Shown here piece after piece: positions 15,622 through 22,960 of a DNA stretch of 42,288 nucleotides. The notes beneath the pieces were generated by a model. That model did not search any database, was not told the DNA's origin, and saw nothing but the letters and a program-made list of their open reading frames with translations. The stretch is taken from positions 1 to 42,288 of IMG/VR virus record IMGVR_UViG_3300044952_000033; one strand, 5' to 3'. Position 1 is the first letter of the stretch. Each line of letters opens with the position of its first letter. The translations under genes and the position numbers were made by a program. The stretch is from a virus.

Positions 15622-15633
15622 CCCTTCGGGGTT
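15620..15633 (+). other. Small TTCG-loop hairpin between tail genes
   Basis: AGCCC-TTCG-GGGTT forms a short stem (including one G-T pair) starting in the stop codon of the previous gene. There is no T tract, so it is probably not a terminator. It resembles the TTCG hairpins at 7918 and 8608. Confidence 0.4.
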
Positions 15634-15639
15634 TGACGC

Positions 15640-16611
15640 ATGTTTGGCTACGCCACCTTTGCTCAGGCTCCCTTTGCCGCCCTTGGGCAAGTCCCAACTA
15701 CCTATGCGTCTAGCATTGAAGAGACAGCCACGGGGACGGATGTAGCAGCGGCTATACAACTTTTTGTATCTTTTCTGGCAGAAACAGCAACAGGTACAGA
15801 GACAATAAGTTCAGCGCAAACGTTTGAGACAGCGGTTACAGAAGCAGGTACAGGCTCAGAGACAGTAAGTTCAACGCAGACATTTGTTACCGGAATATCA
15901 GAGACAGGAACCGTAACCGATGTTGACTTAGTAGCCGGAAGCACGTTTACACCTAGTTTAGAAGAGTCTGCGACCGCAACAGACATTAATTCGGCAGTGC
16001 AGGTGTATGTGGCAGCCTTGACGGAAACAGGAACAATTACAGACGCGGCTTCAGCGGCACAGACGTTTATTACCGCCGTGGTAGAGGCGGCTACGGGAAC
16101 ACAGACAGACTCCGCAGCACAGACATTTGAGACAGCCGTTACAGAGACCGGGACAGTGACTGACGCAGATGCAGCATGGCAGGCGTTCTTTACCTCAATA
16201 ACCGAGTCTGCTTCGGGGCTGGATGCGTTGGCTACATCGTTCGTGTTCTTTGGGACTGCAGCAGAAACAGCGACCGGTACGGATGCAAGTTTTGGACAGC
16301 TAGGTGCTGTGGCGTTTATAAGTGAGACCGGGGCAGTCACAGATACGACAAGTTCTTTGGCTATATTTGAGACAGCAATAACCGAAAGCCTAACGGGATC
16401 GGATGTTTTTGTAGCCACAGCGGTGTTCATTGCTGCGCTCCAAGAGGCGGCTACTGGCTCAGATTCGTTCTCAGTGCGGTTACTATGGGAAGTTATCAAT
16501 GACAGCCAGACCGTAAGCTGGCAAAATATAGGTAGCGCACAGACCCCAGTGTGGAGTGTAATTAACGCCGCACAGACTACCAATTGGGTAGTCATCAATA
16601 CGCAAGGATAA
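15640..16611 (+). CDS. Repeat-rich tail-fibre-like protein
   Basis: A 323-residue, Thr/Ala-rich protein. After a short N-terminus (MFGYATFAQAPFAALGQ), which I associate with phage fibre-region proteins, about 13 tandem 20-residue repeats run from residue 28 to 287. Each begins E-(T/A/S)-x-T-G-x-D/E and ends in a hydrophobic helix or strand. The C-terminus carries a second, 11-residue repeat with Trp at its start (WEVINDSQTVS, WQNIGSAQTPV, WSVINAAQTTN). Such regular repeats suggest an elongated shaft. A receptor-binding accessory is likely; the repeat number may vary between relatives. Confidence 0.75.
   Translation: MFGYATFAQAPFAALGQVPTTYASSIEETATGTDVAAAIQLFVSFLAETATGTETISSAQTFETAVTEAGTGSETVSSTQTFVTGISETGTVTDVDLVAGSTFTPSLEESATATDINSAVQVYVAALTETGTITDAASAAQTFITAVVEAATGTQTDSAAQTFETAVTETGTVTDADAAWQAFFTSITESASGLDALATSFVFFGTAAETATGTDASFGQLGAVAFISETGAVTDTTSSLAIFETAITESLTGSDVFVATAVFIAALQEAATGSDSFSVRLLWEVINDSQTVSWQNIGSAQTPVWSVINAAQTTNWVVINTQG
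15721..16443 (+). repeat. Tandem 60-bp coding repeats (20 residues each)
   Basis: Twelve full units plus a partial thirteenth that extends beyond this span encode the E-T-x-T-G-T-D repeat of the fibre-like protein. One unit has an extra residue (about 15907-15969). Sequence identity between units is moderate, so the array is old rather than newly expanded. Confidence 0.8.
16486..16608 (+). repeat. 33-bp coding repeats with Trp at 11-residue spacing
   Basis: Three full 11-residue units and a partial fourth, each beginning with Trp and containing Q-T/Q-S-type polar positions, form the C-terminus of the same protein. The 11-residue period suggests a repeating beta structure. Confidence 0.7.
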
Positions 16612-16614
16612 AAA

Positions 16615-17103
16615 ATGGCCCTCGTACTCGCCGACCGCGTTAAAGAAACGACCACAACCACGGGTACAGGCACGCTTACATTGCTGGGAGCAGCCCTTGG
16701 GTTCCAGTCCTTTGCAGCCGTTGGCGATGGGAACACTACCTATTACACTATTTCATCCAACGGCGGGGCTGAGTTTGAAGTGGGTATTGGCACGTACACA
16801 TCCTCTGGAACAACGCTGTCTCGTACTACGGTGCTGACTTCCAGCAATTCTGGTAGCTTGGTTAACCTGTCCGCAGGAACTAAAGATGTTTTTGTAACGT
16901 ACCCAGCGAGCAAGTCCACTTACGAGACAGCAGGCCAAGAGATATACGCCGGAGCAGACGGCTCCATCTACCTGAACGCAATCACAATCACCAAAGACAC
17001 CGCCGTACCCGCAAACTACAACGGGATGAGTGCTGGGCCTATAACCGTAGCAAGTGGAATTACGGTAACTGTTGCAACTGGAAGCGTCTGGACAGTCGTA
17101 TGA
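16615..17103 (+). CDS. Tail-fibre module protein (RVKETTTTTGTG type)
   Basis: A 162-residue protein with AAGGAT upstream. The N-terminal domain (LADRVKETTTTTGTGTLTLL, then GFQSFAAVGDGNTTYYTIS) and GTTLSRTTVLTSSNSGSL form a module I know from many phage fibre regions. The C-terminal 40 residues contain NGMSAGPITVASGITVTVAT and end SVWTVV. A close variant of this ending closes the next gene. It is probably a fibre subunit or adapter that shares a trimerising or folding tip. Confidence 0.75.
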   Translation: MALVLADRVKETTTTTGTGTLTLLGAALGFQSFAAVGDGNTTYYTISSNGGAEFEVGIGTYTSSGTTLSRTTVLTSSNSGSLVNLSAGTKDVFVTYPASKSTYETAGQEIYAGADGSIYLNAITITKDTAVPANYNGMSAGPITVASGITVTVATGSVWTVV

Positions 17104-17159
17104 CCTACCCAAAATCATTATTTTTTAATACAATAGCTACATACCCGTAAGGATTTGAG

Positions 17160-17735
17160 ATGACCACATCAGCAACCACGCTCTTAGGATTGGCCCTCCC
17201 GGTCGATGGGGAGCTATACGGCACTTGGGGCGATACAGTCAACGACTCTATTACCTCGCTACTAGACACGGCTGTAGCAGGCACGACTACACTTAGCGCG
17301 GACTCTGATGTAACTTTAAGCACCACGACCCTAGCGTCAAACCAAGCGCGGCAGGCAATTATTCTGTGGACAGCGGGGGGCACAGTCACTCGCACCATCA
17401 CAGCCCCGGCCCGGTCAAAGCCCTATATCTTAATTAACAAGACATCGGGCACACAGAACATCAAGCTCGTAGGTGCTGGACCTACCACTGGGATTACCTT
17501 GGGTGCTGGCGAGAATTGCGTAGCAGCTTGGAACGGGGTTGACTTTATTAAGATTTCATCGTCAGGTGGTGCGACAGGTGGCCCCGGAAACGGTTTTGTT
17601 TACGAGAATGACATCACCGTAACGGAAGACTACACCATCACCACAGACAAGAACGCCATGAGCGCCGGACCCCTAACGATAAATGACGGCATCACAGTAA
17701 CCGTACCGTCTGGCTCGGTCTGGACAATTTTGTAA
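17160..17735 (+). CDS. Tail-fibre module protein sharing the GSVWT C-terminus
   Basis: A 191-residue protein with AAGGAT upstream after a 56-bp gap. The N-terminus TLLGLALPVDGELYGTWGDT, then VNDSITSLLD, is a conserved fibre-region domain. The middle is beta-rich (AGENCVAAWNGVDFIKIS). The end NAMSAGPLTINDGITVTVPS, then GSVWTIL, is homologous to the end of the preceding gene. A structural role in the tail fibre or baseplate is likely. Confidence 0.75.
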   Translation: MTTSATTLLGLALPVDGELYGTWGDTVNDSITSLLDTAVAGTTTLSADSDVTLSTTTLASNQARQAIILWTAGGTVTRTITAPARSKPYILINKTSGTQNIKLVGAGPTTGITLGAGENCVAAWNGVDFIKISSSGGATGGPGNGFVYENDITVTEDYTITTDKNAMSAGPLTINDGITVTVPSGSVWTIL

Positions 17736-17744
17736 GGAACAAAC

Positions 17745-18260
17745 ATGACAATCACAATTAACGGGTCAGGTACGGTTACAGGCATTATTGCTGGTGGGCT
17801 TCCTGATGCCATCATTACGCAGCCTGAACTGGCTACTGGTGTGGCTGGTACTGGCCCTGCGTTTAGTGCTTATTTAAACAGTACACAAAGTATTTCTGCG
17901 GCAACAATTACAAAAGTAACGCTTAGTTCAGAAGAGTTTGACACAAATAACAATTTTGATTCAGCCACTAACTATAGATTTACCCCAACGGTAACTGGGT
18001 ATTATCAGATTAACTGCAATTGCTATTTTGCTGGAACTGCAAACCCATTGATTCTTTTTCTTTACAAAAATGGTGCGCTATATAAAGAGTTTTCTCGATT
18101 AACGGCTGGAAATGCAACGGGTTCCGGCTCTTCTACTATTTATTTTAATGGCTCTACAGATTACGTAGAGATGTATGTTTATGTTAATTCCGCCATATTA
18201 ATTGGTTCTAGCGGAACTATTTATGTTTCAATGTCCGGTGCAATGGTAAGGAGCGCATGA
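17745..18260 (+). CDS. Fibre protein with C-terminal C1q-like domain
   Basis: A 171-residue protein. A short fibre-type N-terminus (ITINGSGTVTGIIAGGLPDA, then IITQPELATGV) leads into a C1q/TNF-like jelly roll from about residue 38. The diagnostic steps are AFSAYLNSTQ, then NYRFTPTVTGYYQINCNCYF, LFLYKNGALYKEFS, and STIYFNGSTDYVEMYVYVNS before a final SGAMVRSA. C1q-like heads act as trimeric ligand-binding domains, so this is a strong candidate for host-receptor binding. The AAGGAA ribosome site supports the start. Confidence 0.8.
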   Translation: MTITINGSGTVTGIIAGGLPDAIITQPELATGVAGTGPAFSAYLNSTQSISAATITKVTLSSEEFDTNNNFDSATNYRFTPTVTGYYQINCNCYFAGTANPLILFLYKNGALYKEFSRLTAGNATGSGSSTIYFNGSTDYVEMYVYVNSAILIGSSGTIYVSMSGAMVRSA

Positions 18261-18427
18261 TGACACTCTACGACAAAATCAAAGCCTTGTACCCTTCCTT
18301 GGAAGACAAAGACTTCATGGACACCATCCGTCTACAAAACGACAGCGATGGCAAAGGTGACTACATTGCCAAGTGGGAACACCCCACCTATGCACGACCA
18401 ACACAGGAGCAATTAAATGGGAGTTAA
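18257..18427 (+). CDS. Short fibre-associated protein, XkdW-like
   Basis: A 56-residue gene starting ATG-ATG at 18257, overlapping the previous gene by 4 bp and the next by 11 bp. LYDKIKALYPSLEDKDFMDT, then IRLQNDSDGKGDYIAKWEHP, matches small phage proteins of the XkdW type, often located after fibre genes. They may act as assembly chaperones or caps; this is not established. GGAG lies close upstream of the start. Confidence 0.75.
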   Translation: MMTLYDKIKALYPSLEDKDFMDTIRLQNDSDGKGDYIAKWEHPTYARPTQEQLNGS

Positions 18428-18953
18428 ACTCGCAGCGGCAAGCGGTGGAAGCATCGAACTTGTCCCAACAAACACAGCTAGTAACTTTACGGTGACGGTT
18501 CCTGCGGTGACGGCAACGATGCTGACAACGGCTACGGCTGGCACTGTATTGCAGGTGGTTAATGCTACAACTTCAACAGCAGTTACAAACGCATCTGTTA
18601 CTTATGCTGATACAGGTTTAACTGCTTCAATTACACCAACATCCACAACCAGCAAAATTCTTGTATTAGTAAGTCAAAATGGTGTTTACAAAAGCACTTC
18701 TGACACTTCTGCAAATTTCAAATTATTAAGAAACTCTACTGATTTATCTATATTTTGCAGATATGGTGCTGCATCAGGTTCAACTGCATTTATTGGTGTT
18801 GCTTCTGCAAGCACTAATTATTTAGATAGTCCAGCGACAACTTCATCTACAACTTACAAAACACAAATTGCATCAGATTCAGGTACTTCTCTTGCTGGTT
18901 GCCAAGTTGCTTCCGTAGTTTCTACAATTACTCTTATGGAGATTGCAGCATGA
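18417..18953 (+). CDS. Tail-fibre tip protein
   Basis: A 178-residue protein with AGGAG 8 bp upstream. The N-terminus GVKLAAASGGSIELVPTNTA, then SNFTVTVPAVTATML, is a widespread fibre connector. The C-terminal domain has SITPTSTTSKILVLVSQNGV and ends STITLMEIAA, which I recognise from phage fibre beta-sandwich tips. It may be a second adhesin beside the C1q-like protein. Ser/Thr-rich and low in charge, like its neighbours. Confidence 0.75.
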   Translation: MGVKLAAASGGSIELVPTNTASNFTVTVPAVTATMLTTATAGTVLQVVNATTSTAVTNASVTYADTGLTASITPTSTTSKILVLVSQNGVYKSTSDTSANFKLLRNSTDLSIFCRYGAASGSTAFIGVASASTNYLDSPATTSSTTYKTQIASDSGTSLAGCQVASVVSTITLMEIAA

Positions 18954-19207
18954 ACAAGCACCAAGCAATTTACGCAACTCATCCAGACGTTAAAGTCATC
19001 CGTGGCGATGAAGCTTTTGACGCTGCTGGCAACCCTGTTCAATACAGCGAGGTTGCTGTGCAAGCCTACATGGATGCCAACGCATACAAAGAAAAACGTG
19101 CAGCAGCATACCCATCAATTGCAGACCAACTTGACCTGCTGTACCACGGCGGCATGGACACTTGGAAGGCAGCAATCACAGCGGTAAAAGAGGAGTTTCC
19201 AAAATGA
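18950..19207 (+). CDS. Small fibre-associated protein
   Basis: The ATG at 18950 overlaps the previous stop by 4 bp; an upstream in-frame start at 18899 would lie inside the fibre gene and is not used here. The 85-residue product reads MNKHQAIYATHPDVKVIRGD at the front and YPSIADQLDLLYHGGMDTWK, then AAITAVKEEFPK, at the end. This C-terminus is common in small proteins coded after phage fibres and possibly assists their assembly. Its function has not been established as far as I know. Confidence 0.75.
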   Translation: MNKHQAIYATHPDVKVIRGDEAFDAAGNPVQYSEVAVQAYMDANAYKEKRAAAYPSIADQLDLLYHGGMDTWKAAITAVKEEFPK

Positions 19208-19248
19208 CCACATCAATAGGCGGCACAACAAGGTTTGGCAATGAGTAA
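19204..19248 (+). other. 14-codon ORF with strong ribosome site, possible fibre remnant
   Basis: MTTSIGGTTRFGNE is a tiny frame starting at an ATGA overlap with the previous gene, with AGGAG at the right distance. Its opening resembles the beginnings of fibre genes here (for example MTTSATTLLG at 17160). It stops just inside the homing endonuclease gene. It may be the decapitated start of a fibre gene interrupted by the endonuclease, or a leader that couples translation to it. Confidence 0.4.
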
Positions 19249-20032
19249 TTTTGCACCTACTGCTTTGCTCGTGATGACGCACAGGGTCACAGGGTTGAAG
19301 TATTTCTGCAAAACAGCACAACTGAATACGCTAAAGTATTACAGAGGTAGTGGGCATTACTGGAAACGTCATTTAAAAGTTCATGGCAAAGACATTGACG
19401 TAGGCGTTCTCGGTGTTTACTTTGAAGAAGCTAGATGCCTTGCTGCCGCAAAAGAATTTAGTGAACTGCATGACGTTGCAAACAACCCAGAGTGGGCCAA
19501 CCTGATTGCAGAAAATGGTGTTGACGGTGCGCCATCTGGAGTTAACCACCCCATGTACGGGAAGCCAAGCCCATCTAAAGGGCAGAAGCGTCCTTGGGTT
19601 GGAAAAAGTGGTGCTGATAACCCCATGTTCGGAACAGTTTGGTCTGAGGAGCGCCGTAAACAAGCAGTCCTTTCCCGCACAGGGCGACCCTTAAACCGCC
19701 CCTTGGGAAGCAAATCAGGCATGAAAGGTAAGGTATACCCAGAGTCAGGCAAGTTAAAATTGTCGCTGGCTTTAACTGGTCGTGTTAGCCCGAATTGGGG
19801 CAAATTGGCAAGTGAAGAAACCAAGGCAAAAATGAGCGCATCACAGAAGCAATACTGGGATTCTTTGGAAACTCACCCCAATGCGGGAAAAGTTGCTTCT
19901 TTGGAAACCAGAGCAAAGATGTCGGCATCAAAACGCAGCCAAGTCCAATCGGAAGAAACTAAACTAAAACGCTCTGAATCTATCACAGCGTGGCACAAAC
20001 AACGCAAGGAGTCGCTATGTCAGTCAGTGTGA
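19241..20032 (+). CDS. Homing endonuclease, GIY-YIG-like with NUMOD3 repeats
   Basis: From ATG 19241 (AAGG 7 bp upstream) the product is 263 residues. The N-terminal ~95 residues (THRVTGLKYFCKTAQLNTLK, then YYRGSGHYWKRHLKVHG) follow the pattern of T4 Seg-like GIY-YIG nucleases. The rest holds NUMOD3-type DNA-binding motifs: NHPMYGKPSPSKG (102-114), ADNPMFGTVWSEERRKQAV (125-143), SPNWGKLASEETKAKMSASQ (183-202) and HPNAGKVASLETRAKMSASK (212-231). Such enzymes move by cutting allelic sites. It sits between fibre genes and overlaps the next gene by 16 bp. Confidence 0.85.
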   Translation: MSNFAPTALLVMTHRVTGLKYFCKTAQLNTLKYYRGSGHYWKRHLKVHGKDIDVGVLGVYFEEARCLAAAKEFSELHDVANNPEWANLIAENGVDGAPSGVNHPMYGKPSPSKGQKRPWVGKSGADNPMFGTVWSEERRKQAVLSRTGRPLNRPLGSKSGMKGKVYPESGKLKLSLALTGRVSPNWGKLASEETKAKMSASQKQYWDSLETHPNAGKVASLETRAKMSASKRSQVQSEETKLKRSESITAWHKQRKESLCQSV

Positions 20033-21069
20033 ATGGAACCAATGGTTTGACGTTTAACGACGCTACAACCCAGAATACAAGTGCGTTTTATGGTGGCCTA
20101 GCCATGCGCAACCGCATCATCAACGGCGCAATGGTGATAGACCAGCGTAATGCTGGGGCTAGTGTTACTCCTGCAACAGGTGCATTTTTAGTTGATAGAT
20201 GGCAATATGCAGCTACCCAAGCATCTAAATTTACTGCACAGCAGACTCCAAGTGCAACTGAAACTGGATTTGCAACTCGTGTTTCGGCTGGCTTTACAAA
20301 CTATCAGGCATTGACTGTTGCATCTGCTGTTTCTGTTGGCGCTGGAGATACTTTTTATTTAAAACAAACCATTGAAGGGTTTAATGTTGCAGATTTAGCA
20401 TGGGGTACTGCTAACGCTAAAACTGTCACTTTGTCATTTTTGGCATATAGCTCATTAACAGGAACTTTTGGCGGCTCATTATTTAATTCTAGCGGCGCAA
20501 GAAGTTATCCATTTAGCTATTCGATACCTACGGCAAACACTTGGACGCAAATTTCTGTAACTATTGCGGGAGATACGTCAGGAACTTGGCTTACAACAAA
20601 CGGTATTGGCATAGCTGTTAACTTTGGTCTGGGTTCAGGCTCAACTTTTACAACAACTGCTAACGCATGGGCGGCTGGTACTTATGTTCAACCAAACTCA
20701 ACTGTTTCAGTAGTCGGCACAAGCGGAGCCACCTTCTACATCACAGGCGTACAGTTTGAAAAAGGCAGCACAGCCACATCGTTTGACTATCGGCCTTATG
20801 GGACGGAGTTGCTGCTGTGTCAGCGGTACTACCAAGAAGCGTGTTCTGTTGTTGCAACTACAAGCGCGTACATAAATCATCTTCGGTTGCCTGTATCTAT
20901 GCGTATAGGGCCATCAATTGGCACGATTACATTTGATGCCGGGACAGGCGCATCATTTGGACTTGTTGGAAATACAGGGGGGGGCACTGCTGGACTTAGC
21001 TTGTATCAAGCATCTAATCATTCAGTAATTGCAACAGCCCAAAAAATCCCTCTTTCTGCGGAGTTATAA
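20017..21069 (+). CDS. Tail fibre / receptor-binding protein
   Basis: The ATG at 20017 is preceded by AAGGAG (8 bp); an in-frame start at 19990 lies inside the endonuclease gene. The 350-residue product starts MSVSVNGTNGLTFNDATTQ, then contains AMRNRIINGAMVIDQRNAGA and FLVDRWQYAA. This is the opening I associate with carbohydrate-binding jelly-roll domains of phage fibres. FYITGVQFEKGSTATSFDYR and PYGTELLLCQRYYQEACS close that domain (about 242-280). The final ~75 residues are a separate tip. This is likely one of the main host-recognition proteins. Confidence 0.85.
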   Translation: MSVSVNGTNGLTFNDATTQNTSAFYGGLAMRNRIINGAMVIDQRNAGASVTPATGAFLVDRWQYAATQASKFTAQQTPSATETGFATRVSAGFTNYQALTVASAVSVGAGDTFYLKQTIEGFNVADLAWGTANAKTVTLSFLAYSSLTGTFGGSLFNSSGARSYPFSYSIPTANTWTQISVTIAGDTSGTWLTTNGIGIAVNFGLGSGSTFTTTANAWAAGTYVQPNSTVSVVGTSGATFYITGVQFEKGSTATSFDYRPYGTELLLCQRYYQEACSVVATTSAYINHLRLPVSMRIGPSIGTITFDAGTGASFGLVGNTGGGTAGLSLYQASNHSVIATAQKIPLSAEL

Positions 21070-21228
21070 ATGCTAACCTACACATTAAAAAATGGAATTG
21101 ACGGAAAGCCAAATTCTGTAATTTGCTCAAACGGATGGACTGTTCCTTTTGTTGAAGGAAATACAGACTACGCCGAATACCTAAAGTGGCTTGCTGAGGG
21201 CAACACACCCCTACCTGCGGACGAATGA
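21070..21228 (+). CDS. Short fibre-associated protein
   Basis: A 52-residue gene starting one base after the fibre stop. MLTYTLKNGIDGKPNSVICS is followed by FVEGNTDYAEYLKWLAEGNT and PLPADE. The D-Y-x-E-Y-L-x-W-x-A-E-G-N-T-P motif is frequent in small proteins encoded directly after phage fibre genes. A fibre-assembly role is suspected from this association. It overlaps the next gene by 4 bp. Confidence 0.75.
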   Translation: MLTYTLKNGIDGKPNSVICSNGWTVPFVEGNTDYAEYLKWLAEGNTPLPADE

Positions 21229-21398
21229 TTGATGCAATTGCTTCTGCTCAAGTACCGTGGCCCAATACCGAGACAAAAATCGTGTTGGTGTGCCGCGTCG
21301 TACTGCCGAGCGAGAAGTATGGAGCCAATGAGTTTTTAGACAAGGACGGGAGGGTGTGCCGCTGGGTTGTGGAGGTCAAGAATGATCGACCCAATTAG
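21225..21398 (+). CDS. Short unknown protein before the lysis genes
   Basis: A 57-residue frame (MIDAIASAQVPWPNTETKIV, then CRVVLPSEKYGANEF and a C-terminal CRWVVEVKNDRPN) with a start overlapping the previous stop and an end overlapping the next start by 17 bp. The tight coupling on both sides and a normal amino-acid composition suggest a real gene. I do not recognise it. It has two Cys and no membrane segment. Confidence 0.55.
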   Translation: MIDAIASAQVPWPNTETKIVLVCRVVLPSEKYGANEFLDKDGRVCRWVVEVKNDRPN

Positions 21399-21855
21399 CG
21401 CATTCGCCATAGCACAGGGTGCTATAAAAGGAATCCAAGCCGCAATCAAAATGGGCAAGGATGTCCAAGGCATCACGAATGACGTGATAAAGTTCTTCGA
21501 CGCTAAGGAAAAGGTTGCCAAGGAAGCGGTCAAAGACCCAAAGAAGAAATACTCTTCTGACACCAGCCAAGCGATGAGCACAGTGATGCAATTGCATGAA
21601 CTGAATAAAGCTGAAGAAGAACTCAAGTGGCACTTTATCAATCAGGGCCAGAGTCAGTTGTGGAGTCAGATTCTGCTTGAGCGCAACAGCATAGTGCAGC
21701 GCAGACGAACGCAAGAGATATTGGATGCTAGGGCGGCTAAAAACCGCAAGCAAGAAATAGACGAAGCCATCACGATGGGGCTTTGCATACTGGTAGCCGC
21801 TGCCATATTTTTCTTGGTGGCGTGGGGAATTATTGCAATGAAAGGCAAGCTGTGA
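21382..21855 (+). CDS. C-tail-anchored membrane protein of the lysis region
   Basis: The ATG at 21382 has GGAGG 6 bp upstream. The 157-residue protein begins MIDPISAFAIAQGAIKGIQA, then AIKMGKDVQGITNDVIKFFD, an opening I remember in proteins next to phage holins. A long charged coiled coil (about 65-125) follows and one membrane helix (132-152, TMGLCILVAAAIFFLVAWGI) near the C-terminus. It probably works with the neighbouring membrane proteins in lysis. Whether it is an antiholin, spanin-like or another factor cannot be seen. Confidence 0.7.
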   Translation: MIDPISAFAIAQGAIKGIQAAIKMGKDVQGITNDVIKFFDAKEKVAKEAVKDPKKKYSSDTSQAMSTVMQLHELNKAEEELKWHFINQGQSQLWSQILLERNSIVQRRRTQEILDARAAKNRKQEIDEAITMGLCILVAAAIFFLVAWGIIAMKGKL

Positions 21856-22469
21856 GCGAAGGAACTTTAAACGCTAATTCAACCCTTGACAAAGTTCTTG
21901 GGTATGTAGATTCGCCGTTTAAACTTGCCGCTATCCTTGTCATGGGCGTAGTTGCTTTTGCTGGTTACTTTGTGTACACAAACCAAGACCTGCTTATTGG
22001 GGCTTACAAAGAATCCAAGAAAATACCTAGCATTGCCGAGGACAGGGTTGAAGATGCCTCTGCCCACCTGTTCAAAACCACAAACGCCACTATTGTTGCG
22101 GTGTTCAAAGTCAACCCGATGTTTGGCACTAGGGTTCTTTACCGGGCCTATGCCAAGGATGGGCGAGACAAAACCAATGACGGGCTGGATGTTGGCCTGT
22201 TCACAAACAACGCAGCCAACAATGCAGATGTTGTTAAATTGATGGCAAACGAAATCCCTTGCGGTGAGTACCGCACAGCGCAGTCTGAAATGGGTATTTG
22301 GTACATTAACAAGGGCGTTACCTATACTTGCAGAATCAGTGTTCCACCAGAGCCGGGGCGGTTTGTGGGGCAGATAACCGTGGGATGGGAAACCGAACCC
22401 GAAAACTTAGAATCAGCACGAACCATGCTGAGTATTGCTGCAACCATGCTTTCAAGGAGTAAACAATAA
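21852..22469 (+). CDS. Inner-membrane protein with periplasmic domain, lysis region
   Basis: Start is GTG 21852, overlapping the previous stop, with AAAGGC upstream; longer in-frame starts lie inside the previous gene. The 205-residue product has one N-terminal membrane helix (about 24-42, KLAAILVMGVVAFAGYFVYT) and a soluble C-terminal domain. That domain holds only two Cys (C137 in PCGEY, C160 in YTCRIS), a possible periplasmic disulfide pair. The topology resembles antiholin-type regulators with a periplasmic sensor. No specific family was recognised. Confidence 0.65.
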   Translation: MSEGTLNANSTLDKVLGYVDSPFKLAAILVMGVVAFAGYFVYTNQDLLIGAYKESKKIPSIAEDRVEDASAHLFKTTNATIVAVFKVNPMFGTRVLYRAYAKDGRDKTNDGLDVGLFTNNAANNADVVKLMANEIPCGEYRTAQSEMGIWYINKGVTYTCRISVPPEPGRFVGQITVGWETEPENLESARTMLSIAATMLSRSKQ

Positions 22470-22960
22470 TGGATTGGCTAAAACAAATCGCACCTACTAT
22501 TGCAACCGCAATGGGTGGCCCATTTGGGTCGTTGGCTTATGGAATGGTGGCAAAAGTCATGGGTATCTCGCCCGAAGACGCACAAAAGACTATTGAATCA
22601 GGCAAGTTAACAGCAGACCAAATTGCTCAAATAAAACTTGCTGAAATTGAGTTGCAGAAACAAGCCAATGAACTTGGTCTTAACTTTGAAAAGTTGGAAG
22701 TTGAAGACCGCAAATCAGCACGGGATATGCAAGCCTCAACGAAGTCAATCGTGCCGCCTTTGCTGGCTGGTGCTGTGACTATTGGCTTTTTTAGCATCAT
22801 GGTGCTGATGTTTTTTAACAAGATTGACAGCAGCAACCCTGCCATCTTGATGATGCTTGGCTCACTGGGTACTGCTTGGACGGGGATTATTTCTTACTAT
22901 TTTGGCTCATCGGCAAGTTCTCAAAACAAAACAGATTTATTGTCAAAGGCAGCAAAATGA
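22469..22960 (+). CDS. Holin, GTA-type (3-TM family)
   Basis: A 163-residue protein. The N-terminal 35 residues are hydrophobic and Gly-rich (IAPTIATAMGGPFGSLAYGM). A charged helical middle (36-90) follows, with EIELQKQANELGLNFEKLEV, then RKSARDMQAS. Two clear membrane helices lie at about 95-117 (SIVPPLLAGAVTIGFFSIMV) and 124-146. This layout matches the family named 'holin of 3TMs, for gene-transfer release' (GTA_holin_3TM). It would open the inner membrane for the endolysin encoded next, with which it overlaps by 4 bp. Confidence 0.85.
   Translation: MDWLKQIAPTIATAMGGPFGSLAYGMVAKVMGISPEDAQKTIESGKLTADQIAQIKLAEIELQKQANELGLNFEKLEVEDRKSARDMQASTKSIVPPLLAGAVTIGFFSIMVLMFFNKIDSSNPAILMMLGSLGTAWTGIISYYFGSSASSQNKTDLLSKAAK

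Noticed and set aside
15702-16736. Long 344-codon open frame on the - strand
   Set aside because: It mirrors the repeat-rich fibre gene and the start of the next gene on the + strand; it lacks a ribosome site and reads as low-complexity Val/Ser/Thr, a by-product of repeat codons.
17104-17159. Possible promoter (TACAAT at about 17131)
   Set aside because: No acceptable -35 element at the proper distance; the AT-rich gap alone is not enough.
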